Below are positions 1-6,001 of a stretch of DNA of 6,319 bases, piece by piece. Source of the stretch: Gammaproteobacteria bacterium (lineage in GTDB: Bacteria; Pseudomonadota; Gammaproteobacteria; Pseudomonadales; Azotimanducaceae); the NCBI GenBank assembly GCA_027295975.1, contig JAPUJX010000105.1, positions 1-6,319 of the forward strand, written 5' to 3'. A model generated the notes under the pieces. The model worked only from the letters and a program-made list of their open reading frames with translations, did not search any database and was not told the origin of the DNA. The position numbers and the translations under genes were made by a program. Each line of letters begins with the position of its first letter. The stretch's first letter is position 1.

Positions 1-286
1 TACCGCCACCGCCGCCATAACCACCTCGAGACCGGTCTGCACGCGGGCGGGCTTCGTTAACCGTAAGCGCTCGCCCTTCGTGTTCCCTTTCGTTCAAGCC
101 GGCTATGGCTGCCTGCGCCTCCGCATCGCTTCCCATTTCGACAAAACCGAAACCTTTGCTACGGCCACTTTCGCGATCGCTGATGACCTGTGCACTTTGC
201 ACTGTACCGAATTCGCCAAACAACTCTTCCAAGTCCGGGCTTGAAACGTTAAAGCTCAAGTTACCGCAATAAAGTCTGCTTCCCAC
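1..286 (-). CDS. RRM-domain glycine-rich RNA-binding protein (3' end beyond window)
   Basis: Encodes the first 95 residues of a small cytoplasmic RNA-binding protein with one RNA recognition motif. Seen directly: the RNP2 motif LYCGNL at residues 5-10, the RNP1 motif KGFGFVEM at about 44-51 with its two stacking Phe residues, an intact second half (AGLNEREHEGRALTVNEARP), and then the start of an Arg/Gly-rich tail (SRGGYGGGGG) cut by the left edge. The start is a GTG at 286: there is no in-frame ATG between the upstream stop and the domain, an AGGA lies 9 bases ahead, and the protein then begins VGSRLY, as related proteins begin MGxKLY. Bacterial proteins of this class are about 80-150 residues and are often cold-regulated; that role is known of the family and is not shown here. 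The gene follows the TPR/metallopeptidase gene on the same strand after a 265-base gap, so it may have its own promoter. Confidence 0.92.
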   Translation of the reverse strand, partial: MGSRLYCGNLSFNVSSPDLEELFGEFGTVQSAQVISDRESGRSKGFGFVEMGSDAEAQAAIAGLNEREHEGRALTVNEARPRADRSRGGYGGGGG

Positions 287-295
287 CGTAAGTTT

Positions 296-299
296 TCCT
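296..299 (-). promoter_or_regulatory. Ribosome binding site of the RRM gene
   Basis: AGGA on the minus strand, 9 bases before the GTG at 286. It supports the GTG start in a frame that has no ATG candidate. I found no convincing -35/-10 pair in the gap upstream. Confidence 0.6.
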
Positions 300-441
300 A
301 TATGAGTTTCACCGGCCCGTTGCCGAGCCAAAAGAAACAGGCCGACTCAGCAACCTGTTAGCTGGGACGAACGGAAGTTTCGGGAGCTGGCATAAGGGCA
401 CCGGCTCGTCTACACGATCGACGGACCATCCACCCGAGACC

Positions 442-540
442 TTAAGCGAAAAGTTCCGCGGCGTACAGCCCCGTATCCGAAGAATAACCATCTCTCGAGG
501 TCATCCAGTCAGCAAACATCGCAACGGTTTCGAAAATCAT
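442..540 (-). CDS. Possible 32-residue small protein
   Basis: An ATG at 540 opens a 32-codon frame ending in TAA at 442-444. It begins MIFETVAMFADWM and ends GLYAAELFA. A purine-rich AGAAGAG sits just upstream and could act as a Shine-Dalgarno site. The frame starts 11 bases after the TGA of the metallopeptidase/TPR gene, so it could be translated from the same message. The peptide is hydrophobic-acidic with no recognisable motif and no clear membrane segment. A second minus-strand frame (491 to 309) overlaps it, has Arg/Pro-rich composition and resembles nothing; I regard that one as chance. The small ORF may also be chance: the case rests only on the start, the spacing and the fairly natural residue mix. 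The rest of the gap (287-441) holds no gene I can support and presumably serves as leader or promoter for the RRM gene. Confidence 0.3.
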   Translation of the reverse strand: MIFETVAMFADWMTSRDGYSSDTGLYAAELFA

Positions 541-551
541 GTCTCTTCTTT

Positions 552-2006
552 TCAACCTGGCAGGCGGTTCAACGCGGATCGCGCGCGCTGGCGTCCGGAC
601 AAATCAGGATGCCAGTTGACCGCACGATTCAGGTGTGAACGAGCCCGCGCGACATCACCTGCAGCGGCGGCCGCTTGTCCCAGATACAGGTGGATTCGGG
701 TCTGCCAGGGTGACAACGCAAGTGCTCTTTCGAGCAGCGGCAGCGCTCTGTCTGAATTGCCCATCAGCAGATGAAGGCTGCCGAGGGCAAGTGCGGCGTC
801 AGCTCGTTCTGGAGCTTGTTGCAGCGCGGCGCGATAGTAGCCCACCGCCTTAAGCCAAATTTCCTGACAGTCGAGCGGCCGCTCCCCTTTACAACTCTGC
901 ATCGATAACTCGGCCATACGGATCAACACGCCAGCATTCCCGGGGGCAAGCGTTAACGCCCGTTCCGCCAACGCAGCGGCATTTGTTGCATCAACGCGGG
1001 ACAACCCCACGAGCACATCCGCGTTGTCCGGTTCGGCTAAAAGCGCCTTCTCCAGAAGCTCGCGTGCGAGTTCCGGGTTGCGGCCGGCGATCGAACTTGC
1101 CAGCAGTATGCGGGCTTCGTTTTTTGACAGGCACCGACTCGACCTTACCGCGTCGAAATTCGCAAACTCCACAACGGTTCCGGGTGTCGGCCGGTGCAGC
1201 GTGTACGTGGCCAGATCCTGTTCCAGATCCTCGAGCCGCACCTCGAGTTCCGTTTCGATCGCTTCGGACCCAGGCACCCCGGCGTCAATCCTGGCAAGGA
1301 TTTGATCGATCTTTTCGGAGTAGTCGGGAAAACCAGCCTGACGAGAAAACATCAGATAGTGAATCAGAATCCATGACCGTTCATATACGCGTAAAAAATC
1401 TACCCCGCCTGGATCCATGGCATGACGCCGGTTGACGACCTGGTCGAGGGGAAGGTTGTAATCGCGGGTGGCGTTGCGCAGACGAATCGGAGGCACGATT
1501 CCGACTCGGGCGGTATTCTTACCCGGGAACTCCATCGTGGAGAGCAGGCTTGCAAGGCCCTCGCTGTACCACAGCGGATACTGGCGCAAAGGGCGCGAGC
1601 GCATGATGTAGTGGGTGTACTCGTGAAACGCCGTCATGGACGATAGCGAGCGTTTCCCGTAACGCGGACCGTACACCAAAGTGAAACGATCGTGGGAAGC
1701 AAGGCTCAGTCCAGATACGCTCTGAACATTGAAGGCGCTGCGCAACAGCCGGGCACTTTTAAAAGCGAAAACGGTGAGAGGCGGTAACCGCATGGATGTG
1801 TCCTGGGGAACCAACCTCTCCGCGACAGCGTGAAAACGCAGCAGATCGTCTGCGATCGGCTGAAGGCGTTTGGGTTTGAGGTCACTAACGAGAACGAATC
1901 TGGCAGTTTGCAGTTCGCACCATCTGCGATCGTCAATGGCGGCCCGCGCAACATTCGATAACAGGAAGGGCAAACACAACACCCCCAACATCCAACACCC
2001 GGGCAC
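552..2006 (-). CDS. Exported DUF1570-like HExxH metallopeptidase with C-terminal TPR repeats
   Basis: A 484-residue protein. The N-terminus looks like a signal peptide: a hydrophobic run at about 6-16 and an ARA-A cleavage-like site near 20-23. Residues 28-270 resemble the DUF1570/peptidase-MA-like domain, opening with RWCELQTARFVLVSD. The zinc site is visible as HEYTH at 128-132, followed 17 residues later by WYSEGLAS with Glu149 as the likely third ligand, the gluzincin arrangement. The C-terminal 190 residues are helical repeats; the clearest TPRs are at about 400-433 and 434-467, with weaker ones at 296-360. It probably acts in the periplasm or at the envelope as a peptidase or a protein-binding scaffold; the substrate is unknown. 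The listed start is a GTG with a weak upstream site; an in-frame ATG at 1991 would still leave a signal sequence. It lies 38 bases after the NIPSNAP gene, likely in one transcript. The domain call is from motifs, not a database search. Confidence 0.85.
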   Translation of the reverse strand: MPGCWMLGVLCLPFLLSNVARAAIDDRRWCELQTARFVLVSDLKPKRLQPIADDLLRFHAVAERLVPQDTSMRLPPLTVFAFKSARLLRSAFNVQSVSGLSLASHDRFTLVYGPRYGKRSLSSMTAFHEYTHYIMRSRPLRQYPLWYSEGLASLLSTMEFPGKNTARVGIVPPIRLRNATRDYNLPLDQVVNRRHAMDPGGVDFLRVYERSWILIHYLMFSRQAGFPDYSEKIDQILARIDAGVPGSEAIETELEVRLEDLEQDLATYTLHRPTPGTVVEFANFDAVRSSRCLSKNEARILLASSIAGRNPELARELLEKALLAEPDNADVLVGLSRVDATNAAALAERALTLAPGNAGVLIRMAELSMQSCKGERPLDCQEIWLKAVGYYRAALQQAPERADAALALGSLHLLMGNSDRALPLLERALALSPWQTRIHLYLGQAAAAAGDVARARSHLNRAVNWHPDLSGRQRARSALNRLPG

Positions 2007-2044
2007 GATACGGTCTCGGCTAAATTGTTGAGTACAAGTTCATC

Positions 2045-2365
2045 TCACTGGGCGACGGAAAGCGGCGTTGGTACGACTCGGGTTACCTGAATGGCATCCC
2101 GATCGATCAGTTCACCAACTCGCGGACCGATATCATTTTTCCAGGTTTCGCTTTGGTACACCTTCCCATACAACCGTTCTCGGTCCGACTCGGATTCGAA
2201 GCGACGCATCCACACATACACCGAATCATCATCTTCACCACGAAAGCTGCCGGTTATCACCATACCGCAGGCGACTTGAAAGGGAATGATTTCCCGTTCC
2301 ATGAGCTGGAGCCATTCCTCCATTTTGCCGGGATAGATGCGGTACTGTCTGATTTCGTAGAACAT
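2045..2365 (-). CDS. NIPSNAP-family protein
   Basis: A 106-residue cytoplasmic protein of the NIPSNAP family, which has a dimeric ferredoxin-like alpha/beta barrel fold. The sequence shows the family pattern: MFYEIRQYRIYPGKMEEWLQL at the N-terminus (strand, then PGK and a helix), a central strand SVYVWMRRFES followed by a helix of charged residues (ESDRERLYGKVYQSETW), and a C-terminal strand ending IQVTRVVPTP. The length matches single-domain bacterial members. The start is secure, because the in-frame codons just before the ATG are TAA ACT. The upstream ribosome site (AGAGTG) is weak. The biochemical role is not well defined for most bacterial members; some sit in catabolic operons, which gives no firm function here. 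It heads a minus-strand transcript with the metallopeptidase/TPR gene and is divergent from the split-barrel/MFS operon, 64 bases apart. Confidence 0.88.
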   Translation of the reverse strand: MFYEIRQYRIYPGKMEEWLQLMEREIIPFQVACGMVITGSFRGEDDDSVYVWMRRFESESDRERLYGKVYQSETWKNDIGPRVGELIDRDAIQVTRVVPTPLSVAQ

Positions 2366-2429
2366 AGTTTACACTCTATCGTTTGCCTGATTTCTATTCT
2401 GTAGATTGGCACCCCTGGGGAGGGAATCA
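2366..2429. promoter_or_regulatory. Divergent intergenic region, probable promoters for both directions
   Basis: The 64 bases between the ATG of the NIPSNAP gene (minus) and the ATG of the split-barrel gene (plus) must hold the start signals for both transcripts unless these lie inside the genes. The central part is AT-richer than its surroundings. On the plus strand TTTACA at about 2368-2373 could be a -35 element, but no good -10 lies at the right distance. No clear operator is visible beyond a short CCCCTGGGG palindrome at 2412-2420, which overlaps the plus-strand ribosome site. The promoter assignment is inferred from gene layout. Confidence 0.45.
2419..2423 (+). promoter_or_regulatory. 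Strong ribosome binding site of the split-barrel gene
   Basis: GGAGG with 6 bases to the ATG at 2430. This fixes the start at 2430 rather than at the in-frame TTG at 2406, which lies upstream of the site and would add eight unlikely residues before the membrane anchor. Confidence 0.8.
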
Positions 2430-2867
2430 ATGAAAAAAATAGCACTGATCTTCGTTGGAGTGCTGATAACCCTCTACATTGCGGCAATTTTCGTTCCTTT
2501 TGAACCCGATGAACGCAGACCGGGCACCCGGCTCGGTGGGGACCTTGCCCACGTGCAGGACACCGATTGGTCGTTCTTGCAGGGTCGGAACCAGATTTTC
2601 GTGGAGACGCGAACCTGGTATCTCATCCCTCACTCGGTCACCACAACTTCGTGGGTCGCGGATGGAGCGTTTTATGTGCCCTGTGGCAGTTGCGATTCGA
2701 AACGCTGGCCAAAAAACGTTGAACGGGATCCGCGGGTTCGACTCAAGATCAACGAAAGTATTTACGAACGTAGGGCCATCCGGATAACTGACCCGGAAGA
2801 ACGCCGCCGCCTGATGCGCATACGTTTACCTGAAGGGGTCGCGCTGTATCGCATGGATCCCAGATAA
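2430..2867 (+). CDS. Membrane-anchored protein resembling the flavin-binding split-barrel (PPOX/DUF385) group
   Basis: A 145-residue protein. Residues 1-3 are MKK and residues 4-23 form one hydrophobic helix, so it is likely an inner-membrane anchor or uncleaved signal with the rest in the periplasm. The remainder reads like a small split beta-barrel: strands around VETRTWYLIPHSVTTTSWV (58-76) and GAFYVPCGS (79-87), then KRWPKNVERDPRVRLKI (91-107), which resembles the W-x-x-N-x-x-x-x-P-x-V segment of PPOX and deazaflavin-dependent DUF385 proteins, a strand IYERRAIRIT (111-120), a helix with EERRRLM, and a terminal strand VALYRMDPR. A CGSC pair at 85-88 is unusual and could bind metal or redox-cycle. 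Whether it binds FMN, F420 or nothing is unknown. The MFS gene starts 2 bases after its stop, so the two are surely co-transcribed and probably work together. The family call is by pattern only and could be wrong; the coding call is firm. Confidence 0.78.
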   Translation: MKKIALIFVGVLITLYIAAIFVPFEPDERRPGTRLGGDLAHVQDTDWSFLQGRNQIFVETRTWYLIPHSVTTTSWVADGAFYVPCGSCDSKRWPKNVERDPRVRLKINESIYERRAIRITDPEERRRLMRIRLPEGVALYRMDPR

Positions 2868-2869
2868 CC

Positions 2870-4480
2870 GTGAGTGCGCAAACCACGAAGACGAGGGGGA
2901 AACCTGGCGGCATCTATTCGCACTACGTGCTCGCAGTACTGGTGCTGGTGTATATATTCAACTTCATCGATCGGAATATTCTGTCGATCCTCGCGGAAGA
3001 CATCAAAGCCGACCTCGGCGTCACCGACGCGCAGATGGGTTTCCTGTACGGAACCGTATTTGCGGTGTTTTACGCCGTGTTCGGAATTCCCCTCGCACGG
3101 TTTGCGGACGTCTGGACACGCCGAAGCCTTATCTCCATCGGCCTTTCGTTCTGGAGTCTGATGACCGCAGCCTCCGGGCTTGCTCGCTCGTTCAGCGTGC
3201 TTGCGGTCTTTCGAATCGGAGTCGGAATTGGTGAAGCCAGCGCATCTCCAGCCGCCTACTCAATGTTGTCGGACTACTACCCACCACACCGCCGGGCGAC
3301 AGTCATCGCTGTCTACGCCGCCGGTGTGTACATCGGTGCGGGTATTGGTATTTTTCTGGGCGGTTACATTCTCGATGCATGGGCGACCGCCTATCCCACC
3401 GACGCCCCATTTGGCCTGAAAGGATGGCAGGTTGCATTCATGATGGTCGGGATCCCCGGGCTTGTGATGGCTATCTGGGTCCGAACCTTGCGTGAGCCCA
3501 CCCGTGGGATCAGCGAAGGACTGGTCACCAAACAACATCCGGCGCCGTTTCGAGTGCTGGGTGGGGAACTCATGGCGGTGATTCCGCCGTTGAATGTCTA
3601 CGGCTTGTTACAGCATCGCAAATCCCTCGTCGTCAACTTGACCGCAGCGGTTGCATTCGCGTTGATCGCCTGGGCGTTGATCCTGTTGACGGGTAGCGTG
3701 GCCCAGTGGATCGCATCCGGATTTGGTGTGTATGTCACCTTTTCGTGGGCACAATCTTTGAAAATTCGCGATCGCGCGACCTATGAGATGTTGTTTCGCT
3801 CGAAGTCCTTCATTTATACGATGCTGGCATTTCCAATCACGGCGTTCGTCGGATACGGTGCCGGGTTCTGGATTCCGCCGCTGCTGCTCAGGCTTTATGA
3901 AGTCAGCGTGGTGGAGGTGGGTTTGTACCTCGGCATGGGCGCCGCTGCGGGTGGCTTCATCGGAATTACCCTGGGGGGTGCATTCGCCGATTACCTCAAG
4001 CAACAATTTCCAAGTGGCCGCCTGGTGCTCGGTTACGTTGCAATTTTCGGGACAATTCCGTTTCTGCTGTTGTTGTTGTACAGCGAAAGCCTGGTATATG
4101 CGTACTGGTTGAACTTCGTGCTCACCATTGTTGGGGCGAGTGCCGGCGGCATCCCACCGAGTACCGCGGCCGATCTTGTCATGCCGCGCATGCGGGCGGT
4201 CGCAGGCGCGTATTATATTCTCGTCAACACGTTTATCGGGCTCGCACTCGGCCCTTACTTCATGGGTCAGTTATCAGACCTGTTCCAGGCAGGCGGCATG
4301 AATGACGCCGAGGCCCTCCGCACTGCAATCGCGGTGTCCTTGCTGACTTTTATTCCCGCGGTGATTTTCCTCATCCTGGCCCAGAAACATCTTCCCGGCG
4401 ACGAAGCGAGCCGACTCGAACGCGCCCGTGCATTGGGTGAACCCGTTGATGAACTGATTGCCGCAAGTTCGCCGCCATGA
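2870..4480 (+). CDS. Spinster-type MFS transporter with enlarged central region
   Basis: A 536-residue inner-membrane transporter of the major facilitator superfamily. TM1 carries the spinster-like FNFIDRNILSIL (30-41), followed by DLGVTDAQMGFLYGTVFAVF; the loop 2-3 motif A appears as GIPLARFADVWTRR (72-85, Asp80, Arg84, Arg85). TM4-5 has RIGVGIGEASASPAAYSML (115-133) then DYYPPHRRA, a typical spinster signature. The C-terminal half has the usual glycine-rich helices (about 314-505). Substrate cannot be told; relatives move lipids, organic acids or aromatics. Odd point: between TM6 (ends near 205) and TM7 (starts near 314) lie about 100 residues with two extra hydrophobic stretches (about 251-275 and 277-293), making the protein about 90-100 residues longer than common spinster relatives. 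The start is GTG, 2 bases after the previous stop, with no good ribosome site of its own, suggesting translational coupling. It converges on the serine hydrolase gene. Confidence 0.93.
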   Translation: MSAQTTKTRGKPGGIYSHYVLAVLVLVYIFNFIDRNILSILAEDIKADLGVTDAQMGFLYGTVFAVFYAVFGIPLARFADVWTRRSLISIGLSFWSLMTAASGLARSFSVLAVFRIGVGIGEASASPAAYSMLSDYYPPHRRATVIAVYAAGVYIGAGIGIFLGGYILDAWATAYPTDAPFGLKGWQVAFMMVGIPGLVMAIWVRTLREPTRGISEGLVTKQHPAPFRVLGGELMAVIPPLNVYGLLQHRKSLVVNLTAAVAFALIAWALILLTGSVAQWIASGFGVYVTFSWAQSLKIRDRATYEMLFRSKSFIYTMLAFPITAFVGYGAGFWIPPLLLRLYEVSVVEVGLYLGMGAAAGGFIGITLGGAFADYLKQQFPSGRLVLGYVAIFGTIPFLLLLLYSESLVYAYWLNFVLTIVGASAGGIPPSTAADLVMPRMRAVAGAYYILVNTFIGLALGPYFMGQLSDLFQAGGMNDAEALRTAIAVSLLTFIPAVIFLILAQKHLPGDEASRLERARALGEPVDELIAASSPP

Positions 4481-4490
4481 ACGCGTTCAT
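4477..4490. repeat. Perfect 14-base palindrome spanning both convergent stop codons
   Basis: ATGAACGCGTTCAT is its own reverse complement. The TGA of the MFS gene (4478-4480) and the TGA of the serine hydrolase gene (4487-4489, minus strand) occupy mirror positions in it. It could fold as a 5-base stem with a CGCG loop on either transcript. There is no T-run on either side, so it is not a standard intrinsic terminator; a weak bidirectional end signal, a protein site or chance remain possible. Confidence 0.55.
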
Positions 4491-5965
4491 TCGATCCTGT
4501 CTACATAGGAACTGTGTCGCAGGATACGTTCGGCCTTGTTGCCGTCGCCCACCTCAAATACCCAGGCTTCTCTGGGTTCGTCATCGTCTGTCAATCGAAC
4601 AAACTGGTGCCCGCTGACATGTTTGAGTTTGGTCATCGCCTCACTGAGGTCGTCCGATGGAATGTCAATTGCGACGAGTTGGTTCCCCCACTGACGAATT
4701 GCCACCTCACCGCCCCAGGGCCGCGATTCATAATTTCCTTCGTAAATCGAGAAATCCCGCTCCTCGTCCGCAGCCGGTTTTGCCGCCTTTTTCAAAGCCG
4801 GCCCAATGGTTTTCAGTACGTTCCGCGCCACACTTCCCGCGGGACCATCACCGGCGTTCGTCAGAACTACAACCGCAGTTTTGTGCTTCGGAACCATCGA
4901 AATATTGGTGATGTATCCGGGGCAGCCTCCCCCGTGACCAACCTGGGTGGCGTCATCCACTTTGCGAACCGCAAAACCCAATCCCCAGGTGGTCTTCCAG
5001 TCGGGGTCGATCCAGTGGACGCGGTGCATCTCACGTAAGGTATTCGCGTTCAGCACTTCTTCGCCACCGTTTTCCAGAAGCCTGAATTGCCAACTCGCAA
5101 ACCGACCCAGGTCGGTAACCGAGGAAGTGAAACCTGCAGCGGGCGTGATACCACGGGTAAAAAACGGTTCGACGGGTTCTCGCCTGCCATCGCGGTGCAT
5201 GCCGGTATAGCCGATGGCAAGTTCACCACCGCGCAGGTCCTCGGGATAGTATGTTCGTGTACTTGTCAGCCCCAGGGGATTGAGAACATGCTCCTCGATA
5301 TAGTCCTGGTATTTCTGTCCGGATCTCGCCTGGATGATTTCGCCCGCCAGCGACAGCGCCAGGTTGGAATATTGAAAATAGCGCTGCGCCGGATAAAGGG
5401 TTTCCTGTTTTTTCAGCCTCTCAATCATTTGTTCCCGGCTTGGAAACGGAAAGTCAGGACCATTCCAGTAAGGATAGTCAGACTCTCTCGGCAACCCGGA
5501 AGAGTGGGTCAGAAGACTCTCGATGGTGATGGGACCACTGCCATCATGCGCCTGTTTGAGATCGAACCACTCGAGATGGGCATTAACCGAATCCCTCAGC
5601 CGCAACTGCTCCGCGTCCCGCAATTGCATGATGCCGATGGAGGTAAAAAGTTTGCTGATGCTGCAGATACTGTAAAGGGTGTCGGCATCCGCCGGTTGTT
5701 TTTCTTCGAGGTTCGAATATCCGTAACCGTTGTTCCATATCAGGTCTTGATCGCGAACGATGCCGACAGAAATTCCTGGTACCTTTTTATATATGTAAAC
5801 GCCTTCGATCCAGGCATCGATCGCTGCCAGCGCGCCCCGTACTTCAGGATGCGCGAGAATCTCGTTTTTATCCGGTGTTGTGGTTTCCTCCGCTGCAACC
5901 ACAAAATTCGCTGGCCCCAAAAGACCAAAAAATACCGTCATCAGCGCGCTTCTGAACAAAAACAT
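4487..5965 (-). CDS. Exported beta-lactamase-family (class C-like) serine hydrolase
   Basis: A 492-residue protein of the serine beta-lactamase/penicillin-binding-protein-like family. The signal peptide is residues 1-25 (hydrophobic 7-24, cleavage likely near VVAA), so the enzyme is periplasmic or exported. Catalytic motifs are all present: SISK at 102-105 (nucleophile Ser102, Lys105), YSN at 199-201, and GHGGG at 343-347 for the third motif. THSSGLP at 154-160 is a family hallmark. Residues 405-492 form a separate beta-rich C-terminal domain (IYEGNYESRPWGG onward), like the lipocalin-like or DUF3471 tails of such hydrolases. Members include esterases, D-aminopeptidases and peptide hydrolases; the substrate cannot be read here, and real beta-lactam resistance is unlikely, since the length and tail differ from AmpC enzymes. 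The start is the ATG at 5965, favoured over the adjacent TTG by the ribosome site. The DUF3667-like gene lies 36 bases upstream on the same strand. Confidence 0.93.
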   Translation of the reverse strand: MFLFRSALMTVFFGLLGPANFVVAAEETTTPDKNEILAHPEVRGALAAIDAWIEGVYIYKKVPGISVGIVRDQDLIWNNGYGYSNLEEKQPADADTLYSICSISKLFTSIGIMQLRDAEQLRLRDSVNAHLEWFDLKQAHDGSGPITIESLLTHSSGLPRESDYPYWNGPDFPFPSREQMIERLKKQETLYPAQRYFQYSNLALSLAGEIIQARSGQKYQDYIEEHVLNPLGLTSTRTYYPEDLRGGELAIGYTGMHRDGRREPVEPFFTRGITPAAGFTSSVTDLGRFASWQFRLLENGGEEVLNANTLREMHRVHWIDPDWKTTWGLGFAVRKVDDATQVGHGGGCPGYITNISMVPKHKTAVVVLTNAGDGPAGSVARNVLKTIGPALKKAAKPAADEERDFSIYEGNYESRPWGGEVAIRQWGNQLVAIDIPSDDLSEAMTKLKHVSGHQFVRLTDDDEPREAWVFEVGDGNKAERILRHSSYVDRIE

Positions 5966-5969
5966 CAAA

Positions 5970-5979
5970 CCTTCTCCCC
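5970..5979 (-). promoter_or_regulatory. Ribosome binding site of the serine hydrolase gene
   Basis: GGGGAGAAGG on the minus strand ends 4 bases before the ATG at 5965, with the GGAG core at a spacing of 8. It supports the ATG over the neighbouring TTG at 5968. No promoter is evident in the 36-base gap, so the gene is probably read through from upstream. Confidence 0.7.
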
Positions 5980-6001
5980 GTCTTTTCTTCGACCAAATTT
6001 C

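Noticed and set aside
173..180. GCGATCGC palindrome, like the cyanobacterial HIP1 element
   Set aside because: Isolated copies inside coding sequence; the related GCGATCGC near 3768 is also coding. The density is too low to suggest HIP1 enrichment.
309..491. Minus-strand 60-codon frame in the gap before the RRM gene
   Set aside because: Arg/Pro-rich composition, no recognisable motif, weak ribosome site, and it overlaps the better-supported small ORF and the likely leader of the RRM gene.
1211..1234. Near-tandem repeat of CCAGATCCT
   Set aside because: Two copies only, explained by the coding repeat of Leu-Glu-Asp/Gln-Asp residues in the metallopeptidase protein.
2730..2746. GGGTTCGACTC, which looks like a tRNA T-arm
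   Set aside because: It lies in the split-barrel coding frame and no acceptor, D or anticodon stems fit around it.
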